Of a DNA stretch of 40,713 bases, positions 6,109 to 14,256 are shown piece after piece. Positions within the stretch are counted from its first letter, which is position 1, and every line of letters starts with the position of its first letter. The DNA is from Mycolicibacterium austroafricanum (GTDB lineage Bacteria > Actinomycetota > Actinomycetes > Mycobacteriales > Mycobacteriaceae): positions 13,808-54,520 of the forward strand of contig NZ_CACSIP010000041.1 in assembly GCF_902705885.1 (NCBI RefSeq), in the 5' to 3' direction. A program made the translations under genes and the position numbers. Below the pieces are notes generated by a model. It had not been told where the DNA came from, searched no databases, and saw nothing but the letters and a program-made list of their open reading frames with translations.

Positions 6109-8898
6109 GTGCCCACCTCGCTCAGTCGGCTCATCACGCGTCGGCCACTCCTCGTGGTCGCGGCCTGGCTGCTGGCGGCAACCCTGGGCAACCTGGCTGT
6201 ACCGCAGCTCGAGGAAGTGGTACACGACCAGTCCCGCAGCTTCTTCCCTATCGACGCCCCGGCGAGCGTGGCTGCCGAGCGGATGGGCGAGGTGTTCGGG
6301 GATGCCGACACCAACAACGTCGCCTATGTGGTGCTCGAGGGTGATCGGCCGCTCGGGCCCGCCGACGAGGCCTACTACGGCGCGCTGCTCGACGCGTTGC
6401 GCTCCGACACCGCACACGTCCGCTCCGTGCTGGACCTGTGGTCCCAGCCGATGGCCGCAACGGTGGTCGAGAGTGACGACGGTCGCGCGGTATCGGTGAT
6501 GCTGCGGCTGGCCGGTCAGCTCGGCAGCGCCGAGGCGAACGATTCGGTTGCCGCGGTGCGTGCCGCCGTGGCGCGGTCACCGGCACCGTCGGGTCTGCAT
6601 GCCTATGTCACCGGCCCCGGCGCCACGTTGGTCGACGAGTTCCGGTCGATCGATTCCCAGATGGTGCTGATCACTGGCGTCACCGTCGGCCTGATCGCGT
6701 TGTTGCTGCTGATGGTCTATCGATCTGTCTGGGCCGCGGCGATCCCGCTGGCCGCCGTCGGCCTGTCCCTCGCTGTCGCCCGCCCGGTGGTCGCGGCCCT
6801 CGGAGGCGCTGGAGCCGTGGAGATCTCGCTGTTCTCCGTCGCGCTGATGTCGGCGATGGTGCTCGGCGCCGGCACCGACTACAGCATCTTTCTGCTGGCG
6901 CGCTACCACGAACACCGGCGCGTAGGAGTTCGGAGCGACGATGCTCTCGTCGGTGCCTACCGCAGCGTCGCACCGGTGATCCTGGCGTCGGCGCTGACCA
7001 CCGGCGCCGCATTGGCGTGTCTGGTGTTCACCGATGTCGGCATGCTGCGCAGCGCGGGAATACCTTGTGCTATCGGCATTCTCACCACCATGGTGGCGTC
7101 GCTGACGCTGATGCCTGCGCTCGTGACGCTCGGTGGGCGGCGAGGGTTGCTGGAACCGCGACGTTCGGCGACGCGTCGACGGTGGCGCCGGGTGGGCACT
7201 GTGGTCACCCGGTGGCCCGGCCCGGTGGTGGTGGTTGCCGCAGCGGCGTTGCTGGTGTGCCTGCTGCCGCTGCTCGGGATGCGGTTGAGCTTCAGCGAGA
7301 TCGACGCCCAACCTGCCGGCACCGAGTCCAACCTCGGGTATCAGGCGATGGACCGGCACTTCGATCCGAACGCTCTGTTGCCCGAGATCGTCGCCGTCGA
7401 AGCCGATCGCGACTTGCGCAATCCGTCCGGTCTGATCGCGATCGAGAAGGTGTCGCGACAGCTGATGAAGGTCGCAGGGGTGCGGTCGGTACAGTCGGCC
7501 AGCCGCCCTGCCGGGCGCTTACCGGACGAGGCCAGCATCACTTACCAGGCCGGGTTGATCGGCGAGCGCTTCGATAGGACTGCGGATTCCCTTTCTGCTC
7601 AGTTGGATTCGGCCGACAACAGCCAGCAGACACTGACCAGGTTGAGCAGCGCGATCGACCAGCTGGAACGCGGAATGTCCGGGGGTGTGGCGGGAATGGA
7701 CCAGGTCGGCGACGGTGCGGCCGACCTACGGTCAGGCATGCAGACGCTCAGCGACAACGCCGTCACCGTGGCGGCTTACCTGGATCCGCTGCGCGAATTC
7801 GTCGGTCGGACACCACATTGCCCGATGAACCCGATATGCGCCCCGGTGCAGAACATGCTCGATCCAGTCGACGGGATGCTGCGCGGTGCCGGACAGGCCG
7901 ACGGTGCCACCGCCAAGTTCACCGACGGGACCGAGCAGGCCTCGGCCGGCCTCGCCGATGCCACCGACGCTCTGGCCGCCATGCGGTCCACGGTGACCGA
8001 ACTGCGTCAGCTCGTCGGCACGCTGACCGCCACGGTGGACACGATGGCGCCGCAGATACGCGAGCTGACCGAGTACCTGACCATGATGCGCACCGATTTC
8101 GCGGGCACCGGAGAAGGTGGGTTCTACCTCCCGCAGCAGACTCTCGACGATCCGCGCTACCAGATGCTGCTGCCGCTGTTGTTCTCCGCCGACGGTCACG
8201 CCACCCGGATGCTCGTCTACGCAACGGGTGACGTGTGGGGTGCCGACGGCGCTGACCGGGCCGCCCAGATCGAACAGGCCGTGCGCGACGCTGACAAGGA
8301 CGGAGTTCTGGCCGGCGCCACCGTGCTCGTCAATGGCGTCGGATCGGCGACCGAGGATCTGCAGGGCTTCGTCGCAAGCGATTTCACGTTCCTGGCCGTC
8401 GTGACGCTGGCGCTGGTGCTGTTGATCGTGACGGTGATGTTGCGCAGCCCGGTGGCCGGCCTTGCGGTGGTGGCGACCGTGGTGCTGTCGTTCGGTTCCG
8501 CGCTGGGGTTGAGTGCGCTGATCTGGCAGCACCTGCTCGGCCACGACCTGCACTGGGCGGTCCCGGCGATGGCGTTCATCGCGTTGGTCGCGGTCGGCGC
8601 GGACTACAACCTGCTTCTGGCGGCGCGGCTGAAGGAGGAGGCCGTCGCTGGGATGGGGACCGGGCTGATCCGCGCCTTCGGCGGGACCGGGGGAGTAGTC
8701 ACGACGGCGGGAATCGTGTTCGGTCTCACCATGTTCGCGATGTTGAGCAGTGACGTGCGCACCATCGCGCAGGTCGGGTCGACGATCGGCATCGGGCTGG
8801 TCCTCGACACGCTGATCGTAAGGACGTTGGTGGTGCCCGCGATCGCCGCCCTGCTCGGCCGCTGGTTCTGGTGGCCGGCCCGGCCGATGTGGCGCTGA
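6109..8898 (+). CDS. MmpL-family RND transporter
   Basis: A 929-residue inner-membrane proton-driven exporter of the mycobacterial MmpL family. Layout: one helix near residues 11 to 31, a periplasmic porter domain to about 180, a helix cluster to about 350, a second periplasmic domain with a helical insertion (about 490 to 700), and a second cluster to the end. Asp-Tyr pairs that relay protons lie at 257-258 (GTDYS) and 832-833 (GADYN). A CPMNPIC motif (Cys571, Cys577) sits in the helical insertion, matching a Cys-x5-Cys in the other MmpL of this window. The GTG at 6109 follows GGAAGG at good spacing and lies downstream of the TetR operator; upstream in-frame ATGs would run through that operator. 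No mmpS gene is adjacent. Cargo is unknown. Confidence 0.93.
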   Translation: MPTSLSRLITRRPLLVVAAWLLAATLGNLAVPQLEEVVHDQSRSFFPIDAPASVAAERMGEVFGDADTNNVAYVVLEGDRPLGPADEAYYGALLDALRSDTAHVRSVLDLWSQPMAATVVESDDGRAVSVMLRLAGQLGSAEANDSVAAVRAAVARSPAPSGLHAYVTGPGATLVDEFRSIDSQMVLITGVTVGLIALLLLMVYRSVWAAAIPLAAVGLSLAVARPVVAALGGAGAVEISLFSVALMSAMVLGAGTDYSIFLLARYHEHRRVGVRSDDALVGAYRSVAPVILASALTTGAALACLVFTDVGMLRSAGIPCAIGILTTMVASLTLMPALVTLGGRRGLLEPRRSATRRRWRRVGTVVTRWPGPVVVVAAAALLVCLLPLLGMRLSFSEIDAQPAGTESNLGYQAMDRHFDPNALLPEIVAVEADRDLRNPSGLIAIEKVSRQLMKVAGVRSVQSASRPAGRLPDEASITYQAGLIGERFDRTADSLSAQLDSADNSQQTLTRLSSAIDQLERGMSGGVAGMDQVGDGAADLRSGMQTLSDNAVTVAAYLDPLREFVGRTPHCPMNPICAPVQNMLDPVDGMLRGAGQADGATAKFTDGTEQASAGLADATDALAAMRSTVTELRQLVGTLTATVDTMAPQIRELTEYLTMMRTDFAGTGEGGFYLPQQTLDDPRYQMLLPLLFSADGHATRMLVYATGDVWGADGADRAAQIEQAVRDADKDGVLAGATVLVNGVGSATEDLQGFVASDFTFLAVVTLALVLLIVTVMLRSPVAGLAVVATVVLSFGSALGLSALIWQHLLGHDLHWAVPAMAFIALVAVGADYNLLLAARLKEEAVAGMGTGLIRAFGGTGGVVTTAGIVFGLTMFAMLSSDVRTIAQVGSTIGIGLVLDTLIVRTLVVPAIAALLGRWFWWPARPMWR

Positions 8899-8910
8899 GA
8901 TCGCACGCAG

Positions 8911-8931
8911 GTGTGACAGTCAGTCGCGGCT
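8911..8931 (+). repeat. Right copy of the 21-base direct repeat
   Basis: Identical to 5344-5364. It starts 12 bases after the mmpL stop codon, and its last 12 bases are the final codons and stop of the minus-strand CGNR gene, so one copy is partly protein-coding. Confidence 0.85.
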
Positions 8932-9423
8932 GCGGCGATAGTGCCGCCGGGCCTTCATCCGATTGCCGCAGATCGCCATCGAGCACCAGCGGGCGGTGTT
9001 CGGCTTGCTGCGGTCGATGAGGAACAGCTGACACTCGGTGTTGGCGCACGGCCGCAGCCGGCCCGGGCTGCGGATTCGCAGGCCGTCCCACGCTACGACG
9101 GCGCGCACCGCGCCCTGGGCGGTGTCGAGCCGCCAGTCCACTCCTGCGTCACCTGCCGTCGGGACCAGGCGGACGTCGTCGAGAAACGACTGCAGGGTCG
9201 CTGCTGACCGGTTGCCGCGGATGACTGCCTGCAGCGCCGTACGGGCCTCGGTGAGCCCCTTCCATTCCGACCGGGTCAGCGCGACGCCGTGTGCGCTCAT
9301 CCACGGGGATGCGGCAGCGAGGTCGCCGAGGGTGTCCGTCGGCACACCGTCGATCACCGGCGTGGTGTTGAGCAGGTCGAGCAGGAACGCCTCGTCGTCG
9401 GCGGTCGTCGCGTACAGATCCAT
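8920..9423 (-). CDS. CGNR zinc-finger protein with ABATE-type N-terminal domain
   Basis: A 167-residue probable transcriptional regulator. The N-terminal 110 or so residues resemble the ABATE domain that accompanies CGNR fingers. The C-terminal finger has the cysteines of CANTEC and of CSMAICGNR with the diagnostic CGNR, followed by the basic tail MKARRHYRR. The ATG at 9423 is preceded by GGAGG at good spacing; an in-frame upstream start at 9471 would extend into the divergent promoter. It is divergent from the alpha/beta hydrolase, which it may regulate. Its last codons coincide with the right 21-base direct repeat. Confidence 0.88.
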   Translation of the reverse strand: MDLYATTADDEAFLLDLLNTTPVIDGVPTDTLGDLAAASPWMSAHGVALTRSEWKGLTEARTALQAVIRGNRSAATLQSFLDDVRLVPTAGDAGVDWRLDTAQGAVRAVVAWDGLRIRSPGRLRPCANTECQLFLIDRSKPNTARWCSMAICGNRMKARRHYRRSRD

Positions 9424-9509
9424 AACTAACCTCCAAAAGCCTATTGACAGGTTACACCTCCTCGGGTTCACTGATGACTAACCGTAAAAAGACAATTTAG
9501 GAGTTAGAC

Positions 9510-10373
9510 ATGTCCGCTGTGCATCACCGCTACCAGGCCGTCGCCGGGCGCCAGATCTTCTACCGCGAGGCCGGCCGGCCGGATGCGCCGGCCCTGGTAC
9601 TGCTGCACGGATACCCGACCAGCTCGTTCATGTTCCGCAACCTGATCCCGCAGCTGTCCGACCGATACCGGGTGATCGCGCCCGACTTCCTCGGCTTCGG
9701 TCAGTCGGATGCCCCCGCGGTCGAGGAGTTCGACTACACCTTCGACGCACTGGCCGACGTCACCGCCGGGCTGCTGACCCAGCTGGGTGTCTCGCGGTAC
9801 GCGATGTACGTGCAGGACTACGGCGCGCCGGTCGGCTGGCGGCTGGCGCTGCGTGACCCGGAGGCCATCACCGCGGTGATCACCCAGAACGGCAACGGCT
9901 ACGACGCCGGTTTCGTGGACAGCTTCTGGGCGCCGGTGTGGGACTACCACCGCGAGCAGACCCCGCAGACCGAGGAGGCGATGCGTGGGGCGCTCAGCCT
10001 CGAGGCCATCCGGTGGCAGTACCTCACCGGTGTGCCGGACGAGAGCCTGGTCAGCCCGGACACCTGGCACCACGACTTCGCTCTGGTCTCTCGGCCCGGA
10101 AACGACGCGGTCCAGCTCAAGCTGTTCCTCGACTACGCCACCAACCCGACGCTCTATCCCGCGCTGCACGACTACCTGCGCACCAGCGAGGTCCCGGTGC
10201 TGGCAGTCTGGGGCGAGAACGACCAGATCTTCGGGCCGGACGGCGCCCGGGCATTCGCCGAGGACGCCGTCGACCCGGAGATCCATCTGCTCGACGGCGG
10301 CCACTTCCTGCTGGAGAGTGCGCTCGCTGACGTAACCGCCCTGATCCGCGACTTCCTGTCCCGGCGGTTGTAG
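9510..10373 (+). CDS. Alpha/beta hydrolase, haloalkane dehalogenase/epoxide hydrolase-like
   Basis: A 287-residue soluble hydrolase. The oxyanion region is LLHGYPTSSFMFRN near residue 31. The nucleophile elbow reads VQDYGAPVGW near 108, putting Asp at the nucleophile position as in haloalkane dehalogenases and epoxide hydrolases rather than Ser. The acid is probably in GENDQIF near 235, and the catalytic His is in DGGHFLLE near 260. A cap region lies between about 140 and 210. The ATG follows AGGAG at proper spacing. The gene is divergent from the CGNR regulator and ends in a 15-base hairpin arm that starts at the last base pair of the stop region, so it is monocistronic. The halide-binding Trp pair of true dehalogenases is not evident, so substrate class is uncertain. 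Confidence 0.87.
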   Translation: MSAVHHRYQAVAGRQIFYREAGRPDAPALVLLHGYPTSSFMFRNLIPQLSDRYRVIAPDFLGFGQSDAPAVEEFDYTFDALADVTAGLLTQLGVSRYAMYVQDYGAPVGWRLALRDPEAITAVITQNGNGYDAGFVDSFWAPVWDYHREQTPQTEEAMRGALSLEAIRWQYLTGVPDESLVSPDTWHHDFALVSRPGNDAVQLKLFLDYATNPTLYPALHDYLRTSEVPVLAVWGENDQIFGPDGARAFAEDAVDPEIHLLDGGHFLLESALADVTALIRDFLSRRL

Positions 10374-10438
10374 CGATTTCGGCGTACTTCGTCACGCTGA
10401 CCGTCACGCTGACCGTGACCGTCTACGCCGAAATCGCT
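10372..10438 (+). terminator. Long hairpin after the hydrolase, 15-base perfect arms
   Basis: AGCGATTTCGGCGTA (10372-10386) and TACGCCGAAATCGCT (10424-10438) are perfect complements. The 37-base loop contains the 12-mer GTCACGCTGACC twice in tandem and can itself fold (GTCACG with CGTGAC). The stem begins inside the stop codon. No U-tract follows, as is common for mycobacterial terminators. Confidence 0.7.
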
Positions 10439-10469
10439 GAAGCGGCCGCGGGGCGGGTAGAAGTGACGG

Positions 10470-11624
10470 GTGGACGATCAGACATCTGAAGTTTCCGCCC
10501 GCGGGCCGGTCTACAGTGCCCATCTCCGGTGGAGCGCGACGGTGGCGGTGCAGTTGGTGGCGGTGGCGGTGGCGCTGTGGGTGCTTGCCTGGGTGCTCGG
10601 CAAGACGTGGGTGATCGTGCTGCCGGTGCTGCTGGCGGTGATCGTGTGCACCGTGCTGTGGCCGCCGGTGCGGTGGCTGCGAAGCAAGGGCCTACCGCCG
10701 GCGGCGGCGGTACTGGCCGTTCTGGTGATGGCAGTCGGTGTGATCGCCGGTGTGGTGTCGGCCGTGGCGCCGGCGATCGTGAACCAGTCCGGCGAGCTGG
10801 CCGAACAGGCCACGGCGGGCATCGTTCAGGTGCGCGACTGGCTCGGCGGTCCGCCACTGAACATCAGTGAGGCTCAACTGAATTCAGCGGTGGAGGCGAT
10901 CAACGACACTCTCAACTCGAGCAGTGCTCAGATCGCGTCGGGACTGTTCACCGGGGTGGGGGCGGCGACCTCGGCTCTGGTGACGTTGTTCACGACGATC
11001 GTCGTCACGTTCTTCCTGCTCAAGGACGGTCCGCAGTTCGTCCCGTGGTTGCGTCGCGCGGTGGGCAGGCCGGCCGCGTCCCATGTCGCGGAGCTTCTCG
11101 AGCGTGTCTGGTCGACGCTCGGTGGCTTCATTCGCACCCAGGCACTGGTGAGCCTGGTCGATGCGGTGCTGATCGGGATCGGCCTGGTGATCCTCGGTGT
11201 GCCGTTGGCCTACGCGCTCGCGATCATCACGTTCATCGGTGGCTTCGTGCCGATCGTCGGAGCGTTCGTCGCGGGTGGTCTCGCGGTGCTGGTGGCCCTG
11301 GTCGCCAACGGTCCGGTCAACGCACTCATCGTGCTGGGGATCATTCTTGCGGTGCAGCAGTTCGAGGGCAATGTCCTGCAGCCGTGGTTGCAGTCCAAGT
11401 CGATGAAGTTGCATGCGGTGCTCGTGCTGCTCGCGGTGACCCTGGGCGCCACGGCCTTCGGGGTCATCGGTGCGTTCCTGGCCGTGCCGGTGGCCGCCGC
11501 GTTGGCGGTGGTGCTGCGGTACTACGACGAGCAGGTCAGCCTGCAGGCCACTGAGGCAGACGACCCCGACCACGACGACCCCGAGTCCGCCGGAACTGTA
11601 TTCCAGGAGGAAAAGGCCGAGTGA
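10470..11624 (+). CDS. AI-2E/PerM-family membrane transporter
   Basis: A 384-residue membrane protein of the AI-2E exporter (PerM, UPF0118) family, whose members act as exporters or sodium/proton antiporters. It has seven to eight hydrophobic segments; a central soluble helical region about residues 100 to 160 (VQVRDWLGGPPLNISEAQLN) is typical. The family block is ITFIGGFVPIVGAFVAGG near 250, followed by QQFEGNVLQPWLQSKSMKLHAV near 290. The C-terminus is a short acidic tail. The start is GTG at 10470, with TAGAAG six bases upstream and no good ribosome binding site. The gene is convergent with sdhB, and its last codons form one arm of a long hairpin. The transported substrate is unknown. Confidence 0.88.
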   Translation: MDDQTSEVSARGPVYSAHLRWSATVAVQLVAVAVALWVLAWVLGKTWVIVLPVLLAVIVCTVLWPPVRWLRSKGLPPAAAVLAVLVMAVGVIAGVVSAVAPAIVNQSGELAEQATAGIVQVRDWLGGPPLNISEAQLNSAVEAINDTLNSSSAQIASGLFTGVGAATSALVTLFTTIVVTFFLLKDGPQFVPWLRRAVGRPAASHVAELLERVWSTLGGFIRTQALVSLVDAVLIGIGLVILGVPLAYALAIITFIGGFVPIVGAFVAGGLAVLVALVANGPVNALIVLGIILAVQQFEGNVLQPWLQSKSMKLHAVLVLLAVTLGATAFGVIGAFLAVPVAAALAVVLRYYDEQVSLQATEADDPDHDDPESAGTVFQEEKAE

Positions 11625-11652
11625 CGACGTGCTGGAATACCGTTCCGGCGGA
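11586..11652. terminator. Bidirectional terminator hairpin between the AI-2E gene and sdhB
   Basis: Arms at 11586-11606 and 11632-11652 are 21 bases each and complementary with a single mismatch; the inner parts are GTATTCCAG and CTGGAATAC. The left arm lies within the last codons of the AI-2E gene. The hairpin sits between convergent genes and can serve both strands. Confidence 0.75.
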
Positions 11653-11666
11653 AGGGAGTCGGGACG

Positions 11667-12446
11667 TCAGCGGGCGAACATCAGCGCGCGCTTGACCTCT
11701 TGGATCGCCTTGGTCACCTGAATGCCACGGGGGCAGGACTCCGTGCAGTTGAACGTGGTCCGGCAGCGCCACACCCCGTCGACGTCGTTGAGGATGTCCA
11801 GCCGCTCGGCCGCCGCCTCGTCGCGGCTGTCGAAGATGAACCGGTGGGCGTTGACGATCGCCGCCGGCCCGAAGTAGGACCCCTCGCTCCAGTACACCGG
11901 GCAGCTGGTGGTGCAGCACGCGCACAGGATGCACTTGGTGGTGTCGTCGTAGCGGGCCCGGTCGGTCTGGCTCTGGATCCGTTCGCGCGTCGGCTGATTG
12001 CCGCTGGTGATCAGGTACGGCTTGACCGCGCGGAAGGCGTCGAAGAACGGCTCCATGTCGACGACCAGGTCCTTCTCCACCGGCAGGCCGCGGATCGGCT
12101 CGATCGTGATCGTCAGCTGCTTGGACGCCTTCTTGGGCAGCATGTCGCGCATCAGCACCTTGCACGCCAAGCGGTTGACGCCGTTGATGCGCATCGCGTC
12201 GGATCCGCACACGCCGTGCGCACACGACCGCCGGAACGTCAGCGTGCCGTCGAGGTACCACTTCACGTAGTGCAGCAGGTTGAGCAGCCGATCCGACGGC
12301 AGGCACGGCACCCGGAAGCTCTGCCAGCCGGCGGCGTCAGGGTCCTCGGGGTTGAATCGCGCGATCTTCAGCGTCACCATCACCGCGCCCTCGGGCACCG
12401 GCGGCAGTTCGGGATCCTTGGTCTGGGGTTCCAGCGTTGCAGTCAT
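11667..12446 (-). CDS. sdhB: Succinate dehydrogenase iron-sulfur subunit SdhB
   Basis: A 259-residue subunit that passes electrons from FAD in SdhA to the quinone site in the membrane. The N-terminal ferredoxin-like domain carries the 2Fe-2S cysteines in RRSCAHGVCGSDAM and NRLAC. The C-terminal domain carries the 4Fe-4S motif CILCACCTTSCP, and the cysteines in VWRCRTTFNCTESCPRG complete the 3Fe-4S and 4Fe-4S sites. The ATG at 12446 is the start matching the family; it lies four bases after the sdhA stop, so translation is probably coupled. It is the last gene of the sdhCDAB operon and ends at a strong hairpin. Confidence 0.96.
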   Translation of the reverse strand: MTATLEPQTKDPELPPVPEGAVMVTLKIARFNPEDPDAAGWQSFRVPCLPSDRLLNLLHYVKWYLDGTLTFRRSCAHGVCGSDAMRINGVNRLACKVLMRDMLPKKASKQLTITIEPIRGLPVEKDLVVDMEPFFDAFRAVKPYLITSGNQPTRERIQSQTDRARYDDTTKCILCACCTTSCPVYWSEGSYFGPAAIVNAHRFIFDSRDEAAAERLDILNDVDGVWRCRTTFNCTESCPRGIQVTKAIQEVKRALMFAR

Positions 12447-12450
12447 CGGG

Positions 12451-14244
12451 TCAGTACTTCCGTTCCATCGGCTCGTACCGTGTCTGGACCACCGGCTTGT
12501 AGTCCAGCCGGATGTCGCTGAGGAGGTCCGAACCTGAGTTGGTCCCCCCAGTCGCTTCGCTCCCACCCCTCGGGACCTTGTAAGCCATCGTGTGTCGCAT
12601 GTAGTTGGTGTCGTCGCGGTTGGGATAGTCCTCACGCGCGTGCCCGCCGCGGGACTCCTTGCGGTTGAGCGCCCCGGCCACGGTGACCTCGGCGAGCTCG
12701 AGCAGAAAGCCCAGTTCGATCGCCTCCAGCAAGTCGCTGTTGTAGCGCTTGCCCTTGTCCTGCACCGTGATTCGCGAGTACCGCTCTTTGAGGGCATGGA
12801 TGTCGGTCAGCGCCTGCTTGAGGGTTTCCTCGGTGCGGAACACCGCGGCGTTGTTGTCCATCGACTGCTGCAGCGCGCCGCGGATGTCGGCGACGCGTTC
12901 GTTGCCGTGTTCGGAGAGGATGTCGCCAACCCAGCCGGTCACCATCGAGGCCGGCTCGGCGGGCAGGTCGACGAAGTCGTGGCCGCGGGCGTAGTTGGCC
13001 GCGGCGATTCCCGCGCGCCGGCCGAACACGTTGATGTCGAGCAGCGAGTTGGTGCCCAACCGGTTCGCCCCGTGCACCGACACACACGCGCATTCCCCGG
13101 CGGCGTACAGGCCGGGAACGATGGTGGTGTTGTCGGACAGCACCTGACCGTTGACGGTCGTCGGGATGCCCCCCATCACGTAGTGACAGGTCGGGTACAC
13201 CGGGACGAGCTCCTTGACCGGGTCCACACCGAGGTAGGTGCGGGCGAACTCGGTGATGTCGGGCAGCTTCGCCTCGAGCACGTCGGCGCCCAGATGGCGG
13301 ACGTCGATGTAGACGTAGTCCTTGTTGGGGCCGGCGCCGCGGCCCTCGAGCACCTCGAGCACCATCGAGCGGGCCACGATGTCGCGTGGTGCCAGGTCGA
13401 CGATCGTCGGCGCGTAGCGCTCCATGAACCGTTCCCCGTCGCCGTTGAGCAACCTGCCGCCCTCACCGCGCACGGCCTCGGAGATCAGGATGCCCAGGCC
13501 GGCCAAGCCGGTCGGGTGGAACTGGTGGAACTCCATGTCCTCCAACGGAAGTCCCTTGCGGAACACGATCCCCAGGCCGTCGCCGGTGAGGGTGTGGGCG
13601 TTGGAGGTGGTCTTGTACATCCGGCCGGAACCGCCGGTGGCGAACACGATCGCTTTGGCGTGGAACACATGGATGTCGCCGGTGGCCAGTTCGTAGGCGA
13701 TGACGCCGGTGGCGACCGGGCCGGACTGGGTCTCGGTCAAGGTGATGTCGAGCGCGTAGAACTCGTTGAAGAACTCCACGTTGTGCTTGACGCAGTTCTG
13801 GTACAGCGTCTGCAGGATCATGTGGCCGGTGCGGTCGGCGGCATAACAGGCACGACGCACCGGGGCCTTGCCGTGATCGCGGGTGTGCCCGCCGAACCGG
13901 CGCTGGTCGATGCGACCCTCGGGGGTGCGGTTGAACGGCATCCCCATCTTCTCCAGGTCGAGCACCGCGTCGATGGCCTCCTTGGCCATGATCTCCACGG
14001 CGTCCTGGTCGGCCAGGTAGTCGCCGCCCTTGACGGTGTCGAAGGTGTGCCACTCCCAGTTGTCTTCTTCAACGTTGGCCAACGCCGCGCACATGCCGCC
14101 CTGGGCGGCACCGGTGTGACTGCGGGTCGGGTACAGCTTGGTCAGCACCGCGGTGCGGACCCGCGGACCGGCCTCGACGGCGGCGCGCATCCCGGCGCCG
14201 CCCGCGCCGACGATGACGACGTCGTAGCGATGTTCAACAATCAT
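12451..14244 (-). CDS. sdhA: Succinate dehydrogenase flavoprotein subunit SdhA
   Basis: A 597-residue FAD subunit that oxidises succinate to fumarate in the citric acid cycle. The dinucleotide fold is VVIVGAGGAGMRAA near residue 9, and the His expected to bind FAD covalently is in SHTGAAQGG near 42. Substrate-binding and catalytic blocks include HQFHPTGLAG near 235, REGGR-like EGGRLLNGDGERFM near 265 and HGANRLGTNSLLD near 390. The C-terminus is VVQTRYEPMERKY. It is about a dozen residues longer than the lengths I recall for mycobacterial SdhA; the excess is a Gly/Thr/Ser-rich stretch at about residues 557 to 571, encoded by a short palindrome-bounded sequence. It starts 12 bases after sdhD with a GGGAG-type ribosome binding site. 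Confidence 0.96.
   Translation of the reverse strand: MIVEHRYDVVIVGAGGAGMRAAVEAGPRVRTAVLTKLYPTRSHTGAAQGGMCAALANVEEDNWEWHTFDTVKGGDYLADQDAVEIMAKEAIDAVLDLEKMGMPFNRTPEGRIDQRRFGGHTRDHGKAPVRRACYAADRTGHMILQTLYQNCVKHNVEFFNEFYALDITLTETQSGPVATGVIAYELATGDIHVFHAKAIVFATGGSGRMYKTTSNAHTLTGDGLGIVFRKGLPLEDMEFHQFHPTGLAGLGILISEAVRGEGGRLLNGDGERFMERYAPTIVDLAPRDIVARSMVLEVLEGRGAGPNKDYVYIDVRHLGADVLEAKLPDITEFARTYLGVDPVKELVPVYPTCHYVMGGIPTTVNGQVLSDNTTIVPGLYAAGECACVSVHGANRLGTNSLLDINVFGRRAGIAAANYARGHDFVDLPAEPASMVTGWVGDILSEHGNERVADIRGALQQSMDNNAAVFRTEETLKQALTDIHALKERYSRITVQDKGKRYNSDLLEAIELGFLLELAEVTVAGALNRKESRGGHAREDYPNRDDTNYMRHTMAYKVPRGGSEATGGTNSGSDLLSDIRLDYKPVVQTRYEPMERKY
12541..12577 (-). repeat. Palindrome-bounded 37-base segment in frame within sdhA
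   Basis: GGTCCC at 12541-12546 and GGGACC at 12572-12577 bound a low-complexity interior. It encodes VPRGGSEATGGT on the minus strand, between the otherwise conserved blocks HTMAYK and LLSDIRLDYKP. The composition and termini suggest a small inserted repeat element that kept the reading frame. Only one copy is seen in this window. Confidence 0.5.
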
Positions 14245-14256
14245 GTGAGCTCCCGG

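Noticed and set aside
9441..9480. TTGACA at 9444-9449 as a -35 box for the hydrolase gene
   Set aside because: No convincing -10 hexamer lies 16 to 18 bases downstream, so the promoter could not be defined.
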